Shown: positions 1 through 11,880, numbered from the stretch's first letter. The stretch: DNA of 64,000 nucleotides from Paulinella micropora (GCA_009731375.1 BJOX01000327.1:92929-156928); one strand, 5' to 3'. Numbers and translations are program-made. Notes: generated by a model not told the origin, from the letters alone.

Positions 1-836
1 CGGGCCCAGCACACCCACACCATCCCCTAATTCTCTGTCTGTCGACAGATGGCACCCATTTCAAAACATCAAGCCCAAGGGAGGGTCCAGCTGGGAGATT
101 TGACGTGGACAACAGACAGACAGACAGATAGATAGATAGATAGATGAGATATCGACTAATGTCAGAAAAAAGGAGCTTCTGATTTCGTCAACCAAGGAAG
201 TCTGTGGGTAAAGTATTAACCCGATGCCCAGCTAAGCCGTGATGTTTGCACGGAAGGGACTGATACAGGCGATACCAAACCTCCCTAGTACCAGGCGGGG
301 CCAGGGCTCGTTCCATAAGCGCCCCTTGCAGAACGAGCTCCCACCTCCATTACAGAGGACCCAGTAAGCAGATGGAGTTTCGAGACTATTCGACAGTCTA
401 GTATAAACCGACAGAGCACTGTGGGTTTTATTCCGGGCTCAACAAGCGAGAAAGGGCACCCTGAGGGAACAGGATTGTGCTTCCCGTCGCTATTTCGGCA
501 TGTGACTTATAGGCGTATGGCTAGGCACACATAAGGCACCCCACCACGGGCCCAGCACACCCACACCATCCCCTAATTCTCTGTCTGTCGACAGATGGCA
601 CCCATTTCAAAAAAACCAAGCCCAAGGGAGGGTCAGTGACACCTCAAGTGGCCTTGGTTCGCTCCGTGGAGTAAGTGATGAGATCAACTGATGAGATATC
701 GACTAATGTCAGAAAAAAGGAGCTTCTGATTTCGTCAACCAAGGAAGTCTGTGGGTAAAGTATTAACCCGATGCCCAGCTAAGCCGTGATGTTTGCACGG
801 AAGGGACTGATACAGGCGATACCAAACCTCCCTAGT
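1..836. repeat. 546-bp duplicated segment, about 1.5 tandem copies
   Basis: Bases 1-87 recur nearly exactly at 547-632, and bases 143-295 recur at 690-836, so the unit repeats at an offset of 546-547 bp. The copies differ in what lies between the shared blocks: GACA/GATA repeats and an ACGTGGAC stretch in the first, and a short unique stretch in the second. I see no coding potential. It looks like a segmental tandem duplication of non-coding DNA. Confidence 0.85.
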
Positions 837-846
837 AGGTTTGGTA

Positions 847-904
847 TCAGATAGATAGATAGATAGATAGATAGATAGGTAGATAGATAGATAGATAGAT
901 AGAA
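847..904. repeat. (GATA)n microsatellite
   Basis: A run of GATA units with one GGTA interruption. It abuts the duplicated segment, and a shorter copy lies at 126-146. Confidence 0.95.
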
Positions 905-952
905 AACACACAGCTGGGAGATTTGACATGGACAACAGACAATATGAATGAA

Positions 953-954
953 GG

Positions 955-998
<44 letters not shown>

Positions 999-1073
999 GA
1001 ACAAGAACAAGAACAACAACAACAACAACAACAACAAAAACAACAAAAACAACAAAAACAACAAAAACAACAA

Positions 1074-1106
<33 letters not shown>

Positions 1107-1169
1107 CGACGACGACGACGACGACAACAACAACAACAAACAACAACAACAACAACAACGACAACAACT

Positions 1170-1203
<34 letters not shown>

Positions 1204-1329
1204 GGACAACGACAACAACGACGCCAACGACGACAACGACAACAACGACAACAACGACGACAACAACAACAACAGCAGCAGCAGCAGCAACAACAACAAC
1301 AACAACAACAACAACAACGACAACAACGA

Positions 1330-1360
<31 letters not shown>

Positions 1361-1367
1361 AACAACG

Positions 1368-1403
<36 letters not shown>

Positions 1404-1611
1404 ACAAAAACAACAACAACAACAACAAAAACAACGACAACAACAACGACAACACAACGACAACAACAACGACAACAACAACGACAACAACAACGACAAC
1501 AACAATAACAACAACAATAACAACAACAATAACAACAACAACAACAACAACAACAACGACAACAACGACAACGACGACAACGACGACAACAACAACAGCA
1601 GCAGCAGCAGC

Positions 1612-1662
<51 letters not shown>

Positions 1663-2034
1663 GACAACAACAACGACAACGACAACAACAACAACAACAA
1701 CAACAACATTAACAACAACATTAACAACAACATTAACAACAACAACAACGACAACAACGACAACAACGACAACAACGACAACAACGACAACAACGACAAC
1801 AACGACAACAACGACAATGACGACAACAACGACAACAACAACGACAATGACGACAACAACGACAACAACAACGACAACGACAACAACAACGACAACAACA
1901 ACAACAACAACAACAACAACGACGACGACGACAACGACGACGACAACAACAACAACAACAACAACAACAACCACAACCACAACTACCACAACCAGAACCA
2001 CAACAACCACAACCACAAGAAGCACAACAAGCAC
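953..2034. repeat. 1.1-kb CAA-derived trinucleotide array
   Basis: An almost uninterrupted array of CAA and variants (CGA, CAG, CAT, AAC with ACC at the end). Reading frames through it give only poly-Gln, poly-Asn, poly-Thr or poly-Val, so the long open frames are artefacts of the repeat. Variant triplets such as CGA and CAG cluster into higher-order blocks (for example AACAACGAC around 1745-1815), which indicates local duplication of already mutated units. Confidence 0.95.
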
Positions 2035-2082
2035 AACGACGGACCCCTTCCAGAGCGAGCTGCGGCTTGGTCAGCCAAATCG

Positions 2083-2330
2083 TCCGCTTTTTGCAGTACC
2101 AAGGACACATCCCCGCGTGCACACGTCAGCAACCGCCCTGACATGGCAGGAAATACATGCAGATGTGCCAAAACATCTGCTTTTTGTATTTTCAAGGAAA
2201 TGTTCCCGCGCGCGCGCGCACGTAAGCAACCCGCCCAAACATGCGTATATACATAACGCATCTGCCTAAATGTCTGCTCTTTGCACTGTCAAGGAAACTG
2301 TCCGCATGCAGGTAGGTATGCATGGCTGCA
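2083..2330. repeat. Degenerate tandem unit, about three copies
   Basis: Three related stretches each begin with a GCTTTTTG- or GCTCTTTG-like block, continue with a (C)AAGGA block and a C/G-rich tract, and are spaced roughly 95-110 bp apart (about 2086, 2178 and 2276). They are diverged and non-coding. Confidence 0.5.
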
Positions 2331-2439
2331 CACCTCGGATGGTATCTGCCGCGTTGCCTGTGGGCGTAGCCAGCAGAGATTGTGCTCTCCCGTCGCGTGC
2401 TCGTTCCGCACCATACACCTGACATGTGTGTGCAGATGT

Positions 2440-2499
2440 GCACGTGTGTGTGTGTGTGTGTGCGTGTGTGTGTGTGTGGTCTCTCGCTCTCTCTCTCTT

Positions 2500-2537
<38 letters not shown>

Positions 2538-2694
2538 GAAATATATATATGTATATATATACATAATAAATGTATATATATATACATATAATATACATAT
2601 ATATACCTATATATATTTGTTCTTTGTCATTGTGCTCTCCTATCTCTGCCTCTATCCGCGCCCTATACCTAACATGTGCATATAAGCGTGTGTG

Positions 2695-2737
<43 letters not shown>

Positions 2738-2940
2738 TTTTCCATCTGAGTGTATGTGTGTTTACGAGAGAGAGAGAGAGAGGGGGGGGGGGGGGGGGGG
2801 ACAANNNNNNNNNNGGGACACAGACAGACAGAAAGATGGACAGACAGACAGACAGACAGGCAGATATACATACGTATATACGTACATACATACATACATA
2901 CATACGTACATACATACATACATACATACATACATAGTAG
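2440..2940. repeat. Compound microsatellites (GT, CT, AT, GA, GACA, CATA) with a 10-N gap
   Basis: Consecutive GT, CT, AT/ATAC, CT, GA, poly-G, GACA and CATA runs. The N run at 2805-2814 lies just after a poly-G tract. There is no gene in this stretch. Confidence 0.93.
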
Positions 2941-2999
2941 ACAGAGACCTGGGCGCCGTACACGACGCCGTCTTCCACATCACACTCTCGCCCCTAACA

Positions 3000-3450
3000 T
3001 ACAACATATAATAGAAAGAGGGACAGATATGTTCATCAATGGACAGATAGATGACCCCGTCCTCACACTCTCTGTCCTAACACGTAGCAACGTATGCATG
3101 CAGAATAGAAAGAGCGACACATGTGGTCATCAATGGATCAGATATGGAAAGGGACAGATATTGAAAGATAGATGGACAGATACGGATGCATGCATAATAG
3201 AAAGAGGGACAGATATGGGCATCAATGGAACAAAGTTGGAAAGAGGGATAGATATGGAAAGATAGATGGACAGATATGGACAGATAGATGACTCCGTCCT
3301 CCATTTCACACCCTCTGTCCTAACATAGCAACGGATGCATGCATAATAGAAAGAGGGACAGGTATAGTTTGATGGGTGAATAGATGGGCAGCTGCAGATG
3401 GATGAATAGATAAAGGGAGAGACGTAGTTTGAAGGATAGATAGATGGAGC
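3000..3450. repeat. Degenerate tandem repeats rich in GGGACAGATATGG
   Basis: Several units share the sense blocks AATAGAAAGAGGGACAGATAT, TGGACAGATAGATGA and GCATGCATAATAG (for example near 3010, 3100, 3190 and 3340). The spacing is irregular and no unit is coding. It looks like an old minisatellite built from GATA/GACA-type DNA. Confidence 0.6.
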
Positions 3451-3459
3451 GAGCAGCAC

Positions 3460-3640
3460 AGCAGCAGCAGCAACAACAACAACAACGACAACAACAACAA
3501 CAACAACAACAAACAAACAAACAAACAACAAACAAACAAACAAAAGAAACAACAACACACACACACACAACCAACTACCAACAACCAAACAAACAAACAA
3601 AAAACAACAAACAAGCAAGCAAGCAAACAAACAAACAAGG
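3460..3640. repeat. CAG/CAA then CAAA/CACA microsatellite
   Basis: CAG and CAA triplets change into AAAC and CA repeats. Confidence 0.93.
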
Positions 3641-3734
3641 CACCGCTGTGAGGGTCGTGTCGTGTGCCGCTTGCTCCGCGTAGAGAAAAATGGCATTTGG
3701 TCCGTTCAGGCTTAGCGGGTTGGGGAAAGCAATG

Positions 3735-3812
3735 GCGTCCGGCAGGGCGGGCTTGATCAGGACGCGGTCCACACCGACCTTGGGCACGAAGCTGTGGCCT
3801 GGGGGAGGGAGA

Positions 3813-3878
<66 letters not shown>

Positions 3879-3931
3879 GAGAGATAAGCACGCGATCCAC
3901 AGCGCACGTGGGAAGGAAGCTCCGGCCTGGG

Positions 3932-3974
<43 letters not shown>

Positions 3975-4033
3975 AGAGAGAGAGAGGGAGAGAGGGAGGG
4001 AGGGAGAGAGAGAGAGCGCGAGTGAGTGAGTGA

Positions 4034-4069
<36 letters not shown>

Positions 4070-4300
4070 GGGAGGGAGAGAGAGAGAGAGAGATTAGAGA
4101 GAGAGAAAGAGAGAGAGAGAAATATGTATGTATGTATGTATGTATGTATTTATGTATTTATGTATGTACATATGTATGTATGTATGTAACATATGTATGT
4201 ATGTATGTACATATGTATGTCCGTATGCATATACATATGTATGTATTGTCCGTCTGTCTTATCGGTATGTCTTGTCTGTCTGTCTGTCTGTCTGCACGTA
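3735..4300. repeat. GA arrays and TATG arrays around two diverged copies of a 50-bp unit
   Basis: Bases about 3760-3805 and 3888-3940 are diverged copies of the same unit (GCGGTCCACACCG... / GCGATCCACAGCG..., both ending GGCCTGGGGG), and each is followed by a long (GA)n run. A (GT)n stretch and (TATG)n/(GTCT)n arrays follow up to 4300. Confidence 0.8.
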
Positions 4301-4900
4301 TGTATTTATGTTGTTGCTTTTACGTATTTTCACACAACCCTTGGCTGCTCATAAGACTATGGGAGGAAGAAGAAAAATGAAAGCAATCTTCGTGTGATTT
4401 TTGATGCGCAAATGGATACTATGGACCCGCTTGATGTTGGTTGGAAAAGAGGGATGACAGGGCAGACAAACCTCCCGCCACACCCACTAGGCCCGAAGCC
4501 AACAGCAGGCCTAGAGCAACAACGTGTGCCGCAAGAGGTGGTTAAATTTACACGAAAAAGCAGTTGCAAAGGAAAACATAAGCTGAAAATGCAAATGCAA
4601 CAGCATGAACAACTTGTGAACCGGTCTTTAAACTCCGCGATGACTTCACTGGCTCCTCATTCCCGGGAAGCCAAGTGTATTCTGAACTTCCCATGAAAAA
4701 ATTCCAGGGGGTGAGGACCTCCCGCCCGGCCCGGTGCAAGGATATGCGGACTGTTTCGCAAATTTATTTGGGTTCACACCCAATTCCGGCTAAAATAAGG
4801 ACCTTCAGGATTATTCCCTGCGGGCGAAAATTTGCACAAGAGCGACCACAACATGGCACAAGGCAACACGACGTCCTTACCAAGTTTGTGGTCTGTTATC
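4301..4900. other. Unique non-coding stretch, no gene recognised
   Basis: Lower-repeat sequence with a few short open frames, none of which resembles a known protein or shows a splice context. I see nothing functional. Confidence 0.4.
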
Positions 4901-4953
4901 TTTTTCTTTCTTTCTTTCTTTCCTTTTTTTTCCTTTTTTTTTTTTTAATTATT

Positions 4954-5165
4954 ACAGTAAGCAAGGTTTAATGAGAAAGAGACGACAGAAAAAAGAAGAG
5001 CCTAATTCAAAAGAATTCTGGTTCCAAGGAACAACAGTACAAGCTCATAAGGAAATCTGGAACTAAGGTTCAACAGAAAGCTCCTGGAAAGAATAATATG
5101 GAAAGGAAAAGAAAGAGAAAAGATAGAAAGAAAGAAAGGAGGAAAGAGATAAGAAAATCAGGAAA
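4954..5165 (+). repeat. Dispersed repeat family ACAGTAAGCAAGG, copy 1
   Basis: The block starting ACAGTAAGCAAGGTTTAATGAG and running through AGCTCCTGGAAAGA recurs at 11,000-11,195 with high identity. Its first ~35 bases recur at 13,606-13,632 and, in reverse orientation, at about 11,258-11,306. This is a dispersed non-coding repeat. No terminal inverted repeats or target duplications could be defined. Confidence 0.8.
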
Positions 5166-5424
5166 AGAAAAGAAAACAGAGAAACAAAAAACAGTAAGTG
5201 AAGAAAAAAGCAAAAACAACGAAAAGAGAATAGGAACAAAAAAAAAGAAAAAAAAGAAACAAAAGAAACAAAAGAAATAAACAAACAAGCGAAACAGAAG
5301 AAACAACAACAAAACAAAAAAGACAGCAAAAGAGGCAGCAACAAACACAAAAAGCAAGCAAAACAAACAAACACAAGGCTAGACAGTGGCAGGGGAGACT
5401 ATACTGAACTAGAAGGCAAGAGCA

Positions 5425-5565
5425 GAAAGTGGCAGAGGTAAGACATAACTAACATGGGCGCAAGTGAGATCAATTGTCAGTCAGTGAGACAGCCCTTAAG
5501 GAAACTGCAGCACCTAACGCAATTCACTCGCACCCGGAGGCTGTCGTAGCCAGGAGGGTGGTGTG
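5425..5565 (+). repeat. Dispersed repeat, inverted copy at 13.40-13.54 kb
   Basis: The sequence from AGAAAGTGGCAGAGGTAAG to CAGGAGGGTGGTGT is the reverse complement, with scattered differences, of about 13,400-13,540. Both copies adjoin ACAAAC-rich DNA and the ACAGTAAGCAAGG family, so the two repeats probably belong to one larger mobile unit. Confidence 0.75.
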
Positions 5566-5929
5566 CAGAGCGTAGTAAGGCTCGACGTGGCGTACTCGGG
5601 CTCGACGTGGCGTACTCGCGACGCGATTATGCCGAGTGCTGCAGTATCCATAAGGACCAGCCCAAGCCTGGCAACCTCATAGACATGCAGCCTCAAGCCA
5701 GTCGAGCCAAACCACTCCGCACCCCACCCCCCTCATAGACCAGAAGAAACTCCACAAGCCACAACCATAAACATACAGTAGAGCCATGGCAGAACAAGCC
5801 CAAACCTAACAAGCAGCAATACATAGGAAAAACGAAAAAGAAAATGAAAACAAAAGGGGAAAAGAATGAAGAAGAAAAGAAAGAAAAAGAAAGTTAAAAA
5901 TAGAAACAAAAATAATGTAATCATAATAA

Positions 5930-5964
5930 GAACAATAATAATAAAAAATAATAACAATAATAAC

Positions 5965-6018
<54 letters not shown>
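5930..6018. repeat. (ATA)n microsatellite
   Basis: ATA triplets directly beside a SINE-like body. It probably represents the 3' tail of a SINE on the minus strand. Confidence 0.85.
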
Positions 6019-6019
<1 letters not shown>

Positions 6020-6573
6020 GTGTATCTCCTGCCAATTGCTGAGCCAAAAGGCCATGTGCATCCAGTCCTCCATTCCATAAGGAAAGTCTCCACACCAATC
6101 GGTGGAATAAAGGAAGTGACGGCANNNNNNNNNNNNNNNNNNNNNNNNNNNNNNNNNNNNNNNNNNNNNNNNNNNNNNNNNNNNNNNNNNNNNNNNNNNN
6201 NNNNNNNNNNNNNNNNNNNNNNNNNNNNNNNNNNNNNNNNNNNNNNNNNNNNNNNNNNNNNNNNNNNNNNNNNNNNNNNNNNNNNNNNNNNNNNNNNNNN
6301 NNNNNNNNNNNNNNNNNNNNNNNNNNNNNNNNNNNNNNNNNNNNNNNNNNNNNNNNNNNNNNNNNNNNNNNNNNNNNNNNNNNNNGACGGAAATCGAACT
6401 GGCGACAGGGCCCAGATGGTAGAACTTGACCACTGGGCTATCACGGTGTCCATAATAATAATAATTATAATAATAGTGCTTCTCTGTCAATGGCTGATGC
6501 ATTTCTGCACATGCGCCTCCATCGTCTCACCCGTGAGGGGAGTACGAAGAATTGACGATAAGCTCTAATGACA
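6019..6573 (-). mobile_element. SINE-like copies broken by an assembly gap
   Basis: 6019-6124 is a body related to, but diverged from, the better copy at 7809-7967. 6125-6385 is N. 6386-6453 carries the tRNA-like head seen at 7968-8039. 6476-6573 is the 3' half of another copy that runs into the next N gap. All lie on the minus strand with ATA tails. Confidence 0.6.
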
Positions 6574-7420
6574 NNNNNNNNNNNNNNNNNNNNNNNNNNN
6601 NNNNNNNNNNNNNNNNNNNNNNNNNNNNNNNNNNNNNNNNNNNNNNNNNNNNNNNNNNNNNNNNNNNNNNNNNNNNNNNNNNNNNNNNNNNNNNNNNNNN
6701 NNNNNNNNNNNNNNNNNNNNNNNNNNNNNNNNNNNNNNNNNNNNNNNNNNNNNNNNNNNNNNNNNNNNNNNNNNNNNNNNNNNNNNNNNNNNNNNNNNNN
6801 NNNNNNNNNNNNNNNNNNNNNNNNNNNNNNNNNNNNNNNNNNNNNNNNNNNNNNNNNNNNNNNNNNNNNNNNNNNNNNNNNNNNNNNNNNNNNNNNNNNN
6901 NNNNNNNNNNNNNNNNNNNNNNNNNNNNNNNNNNNNNNNNNNNNNNNNNNNNNNNNNNNNNNNNNNNNNNNNNNNNNNNNNNNNNNNNNNNNNNNNNNNN
7001 NNNNNNNNNNNNNNNNNNNNNNNNNNNNNNNNNNNNNNNNNNNNNNNNNNNNNNNNNNNNNNNNNNNNNNNNNNNNNNNNNNNNNNNNNNNNNNNNNNNN
7101 NNNNNNNNNNNNNNNNNNNNNNNNNNNNNNNNNNNNNNNNNNNNNNNNNNNNNNNNNNNNNNNNNNNNNNNNNNNNNNNNNNNNNNNNNNNNNNNNNNNN
7201 NNNNNNNNNNNNNNNNNNNNNNNNNNNNNNNNNNNNNNNNNNNNNNNNNNNNNNNNNNNNNNNNNNNNNNNNNNNNNNNNNNNNNNNNNNNNNNNNNNNN
7301 NNNNNNNNNNNNNNNNNNNNNNNNNNNNNNNNNNNNNNNNNNNNNNNNNNNNNNNNNNNNNNNNNNNNNNNNNNNNNNNNNNNNNNNNNNNNNNNNNNNN
7401 NNNNNNNNNNNNNNNNNNNN
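6574..7420. other. Assembly gap (N)
   Basis: 847 Ns. The gaps at 6125-6385 and 8276-8575 likewise interrupt SINE-like copies, so these gaps probably reflect unresolved repeat copies. Confidence 0.99.
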
Positions 7421-7592
7421 GAGCTGCCTCGAAACCCCACCCATAACAATCTGGTGTCTGCTGGGTCCTGGGCTATCAACCAGCATATGCGGAGTTTAAG
7501 ATCTTTTACGCGCGCAACGACCCTCCTCCCCAGCATCTACCACCAAAGGGTTATGAGTTGGCGTCACAGTTTAACGCCTTGAGGCCATTGGG
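7421..7592. repeat. Duplicated block, second copy at 8609-8780
   Basis: The sequence starting GAGCTGCCTCGAAACCCC and ending TTGAGGCCATTG is nearly identical to 8609-8780. Both copies follow a SINE fragment and an N gap, so the whole arrangement (SINE, gap, block, ATA array) appears duplicated. Confidence 0.85.
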
Positions 7593-7629
7593 CTGGAACT
7601 CTGCTTAGCAAGTGTGACTAGGTTTTTTC

Positions 7630-7636
7630 ATCGGGA

Positions 7637-7686
<50 letters not shown>

Positions 7687-7703
7687 TAGTAAGAAAGATA
7701 AAA

Positions 7704-7736
<33 letters not shown>

Positions 7737-7751
7737 GCAAGAACAATAATG

Positions 7752-7785
<34 letters not shown>

Positions 7786-8039
7786 TAATAACAATAATAG
7801 TAATAATAGTGCTTCTCTGTCAATGGCTGATGCAAATCTGCACATGCGCCTCCATCGTCTCACCCGTGAGGGGAGTACGAAGAATTGACGATAGGCTCTA
7901 ATGACACCCCCGCACGGGCAGTTCCAACACTTCCAGACGGACCGGTATGTTCAATGAAAATACTGGTGGCACCGACGGGAATCGAACTGGCGACAGGGCC
8001 CAGATGGTAGAACTTGACCACTGGGCTATCACGGTGTCC
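7630..8039 (-). mobile_element. tRNA-derived SINE with (TTA)n tail
   Basis: This is the most complete copy. Read on the minus strand from 8039, a tRNA-like head of about 72 nt carries a box A (TAGCCCAGTGG, at 8028-8018) and a box B (AGTTCGATTCC, at 7988-7978) with correct order and spacing for an RNA polymerase III promoter. A unique body follows at 7967-7809, and an ATA/TTA-type tail runs down to about 7636. Known tRNA-derived SINEs have this head-body-tail structure. I infer that it was mobilised by a LINE. The anticodon and cloverleaf could not be assigned with confidence. Confidence 0.75.
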
Positions 8040-8095
<56 letters not shown>

Positions 8096-8275
8096 AATAA
8101 GAATAAGAATAAGAATAATAAGAATAATAATAAGAATAATAATAATAGTAATAACAATAATAATAGTAATAATAATAGTGCTTCTCTGTCAATGGCTGAT
8201 GCATTTCTGCACATGCGCCTCCATCGTCTCACCCGTGAGGGGAGTACGAAGAATTGACGATAAGCTCTAATGACA
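8040..8275 (-). mobile_element. SINE 3' half with ATA-type tail, cut by gap
   Basis: An ATA/AAT-type array at 8040-8179 is followed by a body nearly identical to 7809-7905, and the copy is then lost in the N run at 8276-8575. It stands head to tail with the copy at 7630-8039. Confidence 0.7.
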
Positions 8276-8781
8276 NNNNNNNNNNNNNNNNNNNNNNNNN
8301 NNNNNNNNNNNNNNNNNNNNNNNNNNNNNNNNNNNNNNNNNNNNNNNNNNNNNNNNNNNNNNNNNNNNNNNNNNNNNNNNNNNNNNNNNNNNNNNNNNNN
8401 NNNNNNNNNNNNNNNNNNNNNNNNNNNNNNNNNNNNNNNNNNNNNNNNNNNNNNNNNNNNNNNNNNNNNNNNNNNNNNNNNNNNNNNNNNNNNNNNNNNN
8501 NNNNNNNNNNNNNNNNNNNNNNNNNNNNNNNNNNNNNNNNNNNNNNNNNNNNNNNNNNNNNNNNNNNNNNNNNNNAATGTGCAAGTGCATACACCAAGCG
8601 CGGTTGCTAGAGCTGCCTCGAAACCCCACCCATAACAATCTGGTGTCTGCTGGGTCCTGGGCTATCAACCAGCATATGCGGAGTTTAAGATCTTTTACGC
8701 GCGCAACGACCCTCCTCCCCAGCATCTACCACCAAAGGGTTATGAGTTGGCGTCACAGTTTAACGCCTTGAGGCCATTGAG

Positions 8782-8784
<3 letters not shown>

Positions 8785-8854
<70 letters not shown>

Positions 8855-8919
8855 TAACAATAATAATAAAAATAAAAAATAAAAGTAAAACATATACATG
8901 GTAAGGGTAAGAATACATG

Positions 8920-8977
<58 letters not shown>

Positions 8978-9215
8978 GGGGGGATCCAAATTAGAATAAA
9001 ATATTAACTGTGTCCTTCAGTTAATATCTCATCAATTTGGGTAATAATAACAATAATAATAAAAATAAAAATAAAAGTAAAACATATATAAGGTAAGGGT
9101 AAGAATACATGGTCAGAGAGAGAGAGGGGGGGATCCAAATTGGAATAAAACATTAACTGCAGGACAAGGACACAGTTAATATCTCATCAATTTGGGTAAT
9201 TAAAAAAAAAAAGGG
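8785..9215. repeat. ATA array and tandem duplicate of a ~185-bp unit
   Basis: After (ATA)n, a unit of A-rich DNA with TACATGGTCAGAGAG, a GA/poly-G run and a TTAATATCTCATCAATTTGGGTAAT end occurs twice, at about 8857-9044 and 9045-9200. The first copy has a longer GA array, and the second contains a short inverted insertion around TAACTGCAGGACAAGG. Confidence 0.8.
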
Positions 9216-9689
9216 AGAAAAAAAGGGGAATATGTAAGTAAAAAGGTTAGTAGTAGTAGTAAATGAAAAAAGAGGAAAAATATAAATAAGTAAATATAAG
9301 TGAAAGGAAGGAAAGAGAGAAAGAACCTTGCTTACGGTAAAAGGGGAGAGAGAGAGAGAAGAAGAAGAAAAAGGGATAAAGAGAAAGGATGTGAAGAGAT
9401 GAACTCCCCCATCATTTCACTTCAGCTCGAGATAGGCGAACAGTGTGGGACTCGAGTTCATTTTCTTCAAAAAGAAAAGGAACCATAACTCACTAAACGA
9501 AAACGGGCCCTGTAAAAACTCCCAGTGGGAGAAAAATAGGCCCCAAAAGAAAAATGCAGTTACGCACGAACGCCAGAAAGGGCTAAACGCTATGCCCAAG
9601 AAGAGGAAAGAAAAAGAAGGAGGAACGAAAAAGAAAGGAAAAAGGCGGTCCGGAACAGAAATAGCAAGAGTCAAGACGGCGATGAGAAA

Positions 9690-10880
9690 GAGCAAAGGGA
9701 ACAGCAGGAGCAGATGCTTGTCTCTGTAAATGAGATCTCAGAAACGAATGCTTATCAACTCTGGGGCGAAGGCGCTTATGAAGGGGGGAAGTCCTAAGTA
9801 GGGGAGCAGGAAGTAGAGCACGAGAACGATCAAGCATAGTGCGCCAGTTGATGGAATTAGACCTAGCAAGCTCAAACGCAATAATACATTTGATGCGCCT
9901 CCCGTACGAGCCTGAGGAATAAATAGACGGAAGGAAATGAGTGGCAGCAGAATCAAGATATTTTATAAAATCAGAAGCCTTCGACCCTAAAGCACCAAAA
10001 CTAGAGAGAGCGAAAGGGATAAAAGTGGTGCCCTTAGATCGTCCACTGGGGCCATGCTTCGCAGTCTTAGATTTCTCTCTAGCACGCACAGCATAAAGAG
10101 GATCTGCCAGCGACCTGCCAACATCAGAGCGTTGCAAGGGATTGACAAAGGAAACATTAGTATCAACCTGATGCACATCAACATTAATACTAAAAGACGG
10201 ATATATAACAAGATCAATACGCCGGTTCTCATGTTCATAGAGACGGCACGACCGCAGCATAAACCAAGGGAAATCTTAGTATCATGAAAGATCGCATACA
10301 TAACAGAATCATGTTTTAGCGTATCAGCAACACCATGCAAGTGCTTACAGCCTAAGTCAGCATGCAACTCGAGATCAGAGGGGGAGTGAAATATTCTGCC
10401 ACACTTAAAACACTGCAAGCGCCTGAAGTGGAGAGATGGGGAGCGAGGAGAAGACATGTCAGATGAAGAGAGAAGGAAAGAAAGAGACAAAGAGAGACGG
10501 TTAGAAGCTACAGATTGAAACGAGACAAGAAAAGAGAGCGACAAAGAGGGAACAGGTGAGATGACAGGAGGAGCCGAACTAGCAGAGGAAAGACAAGAAT
10601 CAATAGGGCACTTGCTATGATAGTGATGAGGGGAGCCAACTGGGCAGAAATGAGAACAATCAGGGGGACAGAGATGAGACATAAGCAAGGAAGAGACAGA
10701 TAAAGATGCATCAACAAGGCCAGCGCGCCGCTGAGCCATGAGGTCCCACTGCGGATTGGTGAGGCGATAGAGACGATCTACAGGAGGACAGGTAAGAGGA
10801 ATAGACGCCTCGTTGCCTTGACACCTAATACGAGCACAGTAACGCTGAGGAGCAGAGGAGTCAACAGACGAGATTTCGGA
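9690..10880 (-). pseudogene. Fragment of a non-LTR (LINE-type) retrotransposon, C-terminal region
   Basis: On the minus strand, the upstream part (about 10,880-10,330) encodes a basic/Ser-rich stretch, then a zinc-finger-like CFKCGR...H...C segment. Another frame (10,260-9,740) continues with RRIDLVIYPSF, a VDTNVSFVNP segment, a basic REKSKTAKHG stretch and FIPFALSSFGALG. This order (finger, then a PD-(D/E)xK-like nuclease with a conserved VPFALESFG-type block) matches the C-terminal part of restriction-like-endonuclease LINE proteins as I know them. The reading frame is broken, no RT domain is present, and the 5' part is missing. The family assignment is by pattern recognition only. Confidence 0.5.
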
Positions 10881-10999
10881 AACTTAGAATTTTAATTATT
10901 AGTGTGTTGAACTTGTAGTGAACTCAATATTAAAATGACTCAGAGTAGAAAAGAGAGCAAATAGAGACAAAATATAGGCTAATCAAAACAAAAGCAATT

Positions 11000-11310
11000 T
11001 TTACAGTAAGCAAGGTTTAATGAGAAAGAGACGAAAGAAAAATAAAGAAGAGCTTAATTCAAATTGGTTCCAAGAAACGACAGTACAAGCTCATAAGGAA
11101 ATCTGGAACTAAGGTTCAACGGAAAGCTCCTGGAAAGAGTAAAATGGAAGAGAAAAGAAGAGAAAAAAAGATAGAAAGAAAGAAAGGAGCAAGAGAAAAA
11201 GAAAAAAAACACAAGGAAAAGAATAGAGAACGATGAATTAAAAAAAAAAAAATTAGGCTCTTCCTTTTTTCTATCGTCTCTTTCTCATGAAACCTTGCTT
11301 ACTGAAAAAA
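11000..11310. repeat. ACAGTAAGCAAGG family, copies 2 and 3 in inverted arrangement
   Basis: 11,000-11,195 is a direct copy of 4954-5165. 11,258-11,306 is a reverse-complement copy of its first ~50 bases. The A-rich DNA between them is not conserved. Confidence 0.75.
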
Positions 11311-11314
11311 AAAA

Positions 11315-11758
11315 AATGTATATGTATGTGTTATGTATATGTGTATGTGTATCATTGTGCATGTGCATGTTCATGACGGTGTGTACATGTATGTGTCATG
11401 TGTATGTGTATGTGTACATGTATGTGTGTGTGTTATATGTATGTGTTTATATATGTGTATATGTATGTATATGTGTATGTGCATGTGCATATGTATACGT
11501 ATGTGCATATGTATGTGTTTATGTCTGTGCACGTGCATGTTCATGTGTTATGTGTATGTGTATGTGTATGTGTGTATGTATGTGTATAGTATGTGTATGT
11601 GTATGTGTATGTTTATGTGTAAGTTGTAGATGTATGTATTTGTGTATGTATGTGTATGTGCATGTATATATATGTGTATGTATATGTATATGTGCATGTG
11701 TAGTATTATTTGTGTATGTGTATGTGTATGATATGTGTATGTGTATGTGTATGTGTTA

Positions 11759-11795
<37 letters not shown>

Positions 11796-11880
11796 GTGCA
11801 TGTGTATGTGAAAATGTATGTGTATTTTTTGTATGTATACATGTATGTGTATGTATGTGTGTATATGTATGTTTTGGGTT
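11315..11880. repeat. (TGTATG)n-type microsatellite
   Basis: About 560 bases of TATG/TGTATG variants. The long Cys/Met/Val/Tyr open frames through it are repeat artefacts. Confidence 0.95.

Noticed and set aside
923-2269. 448-codon open frame rich in Thr/Asn
   Set aside because: It is a direct translation of the CAA array. Other frames are equally open, and the non-repeat tail has no recognisable domain.
6527-7536. Frames of about 300 codons composed almost only of X
   Set aside because: They consist of gap Ns.
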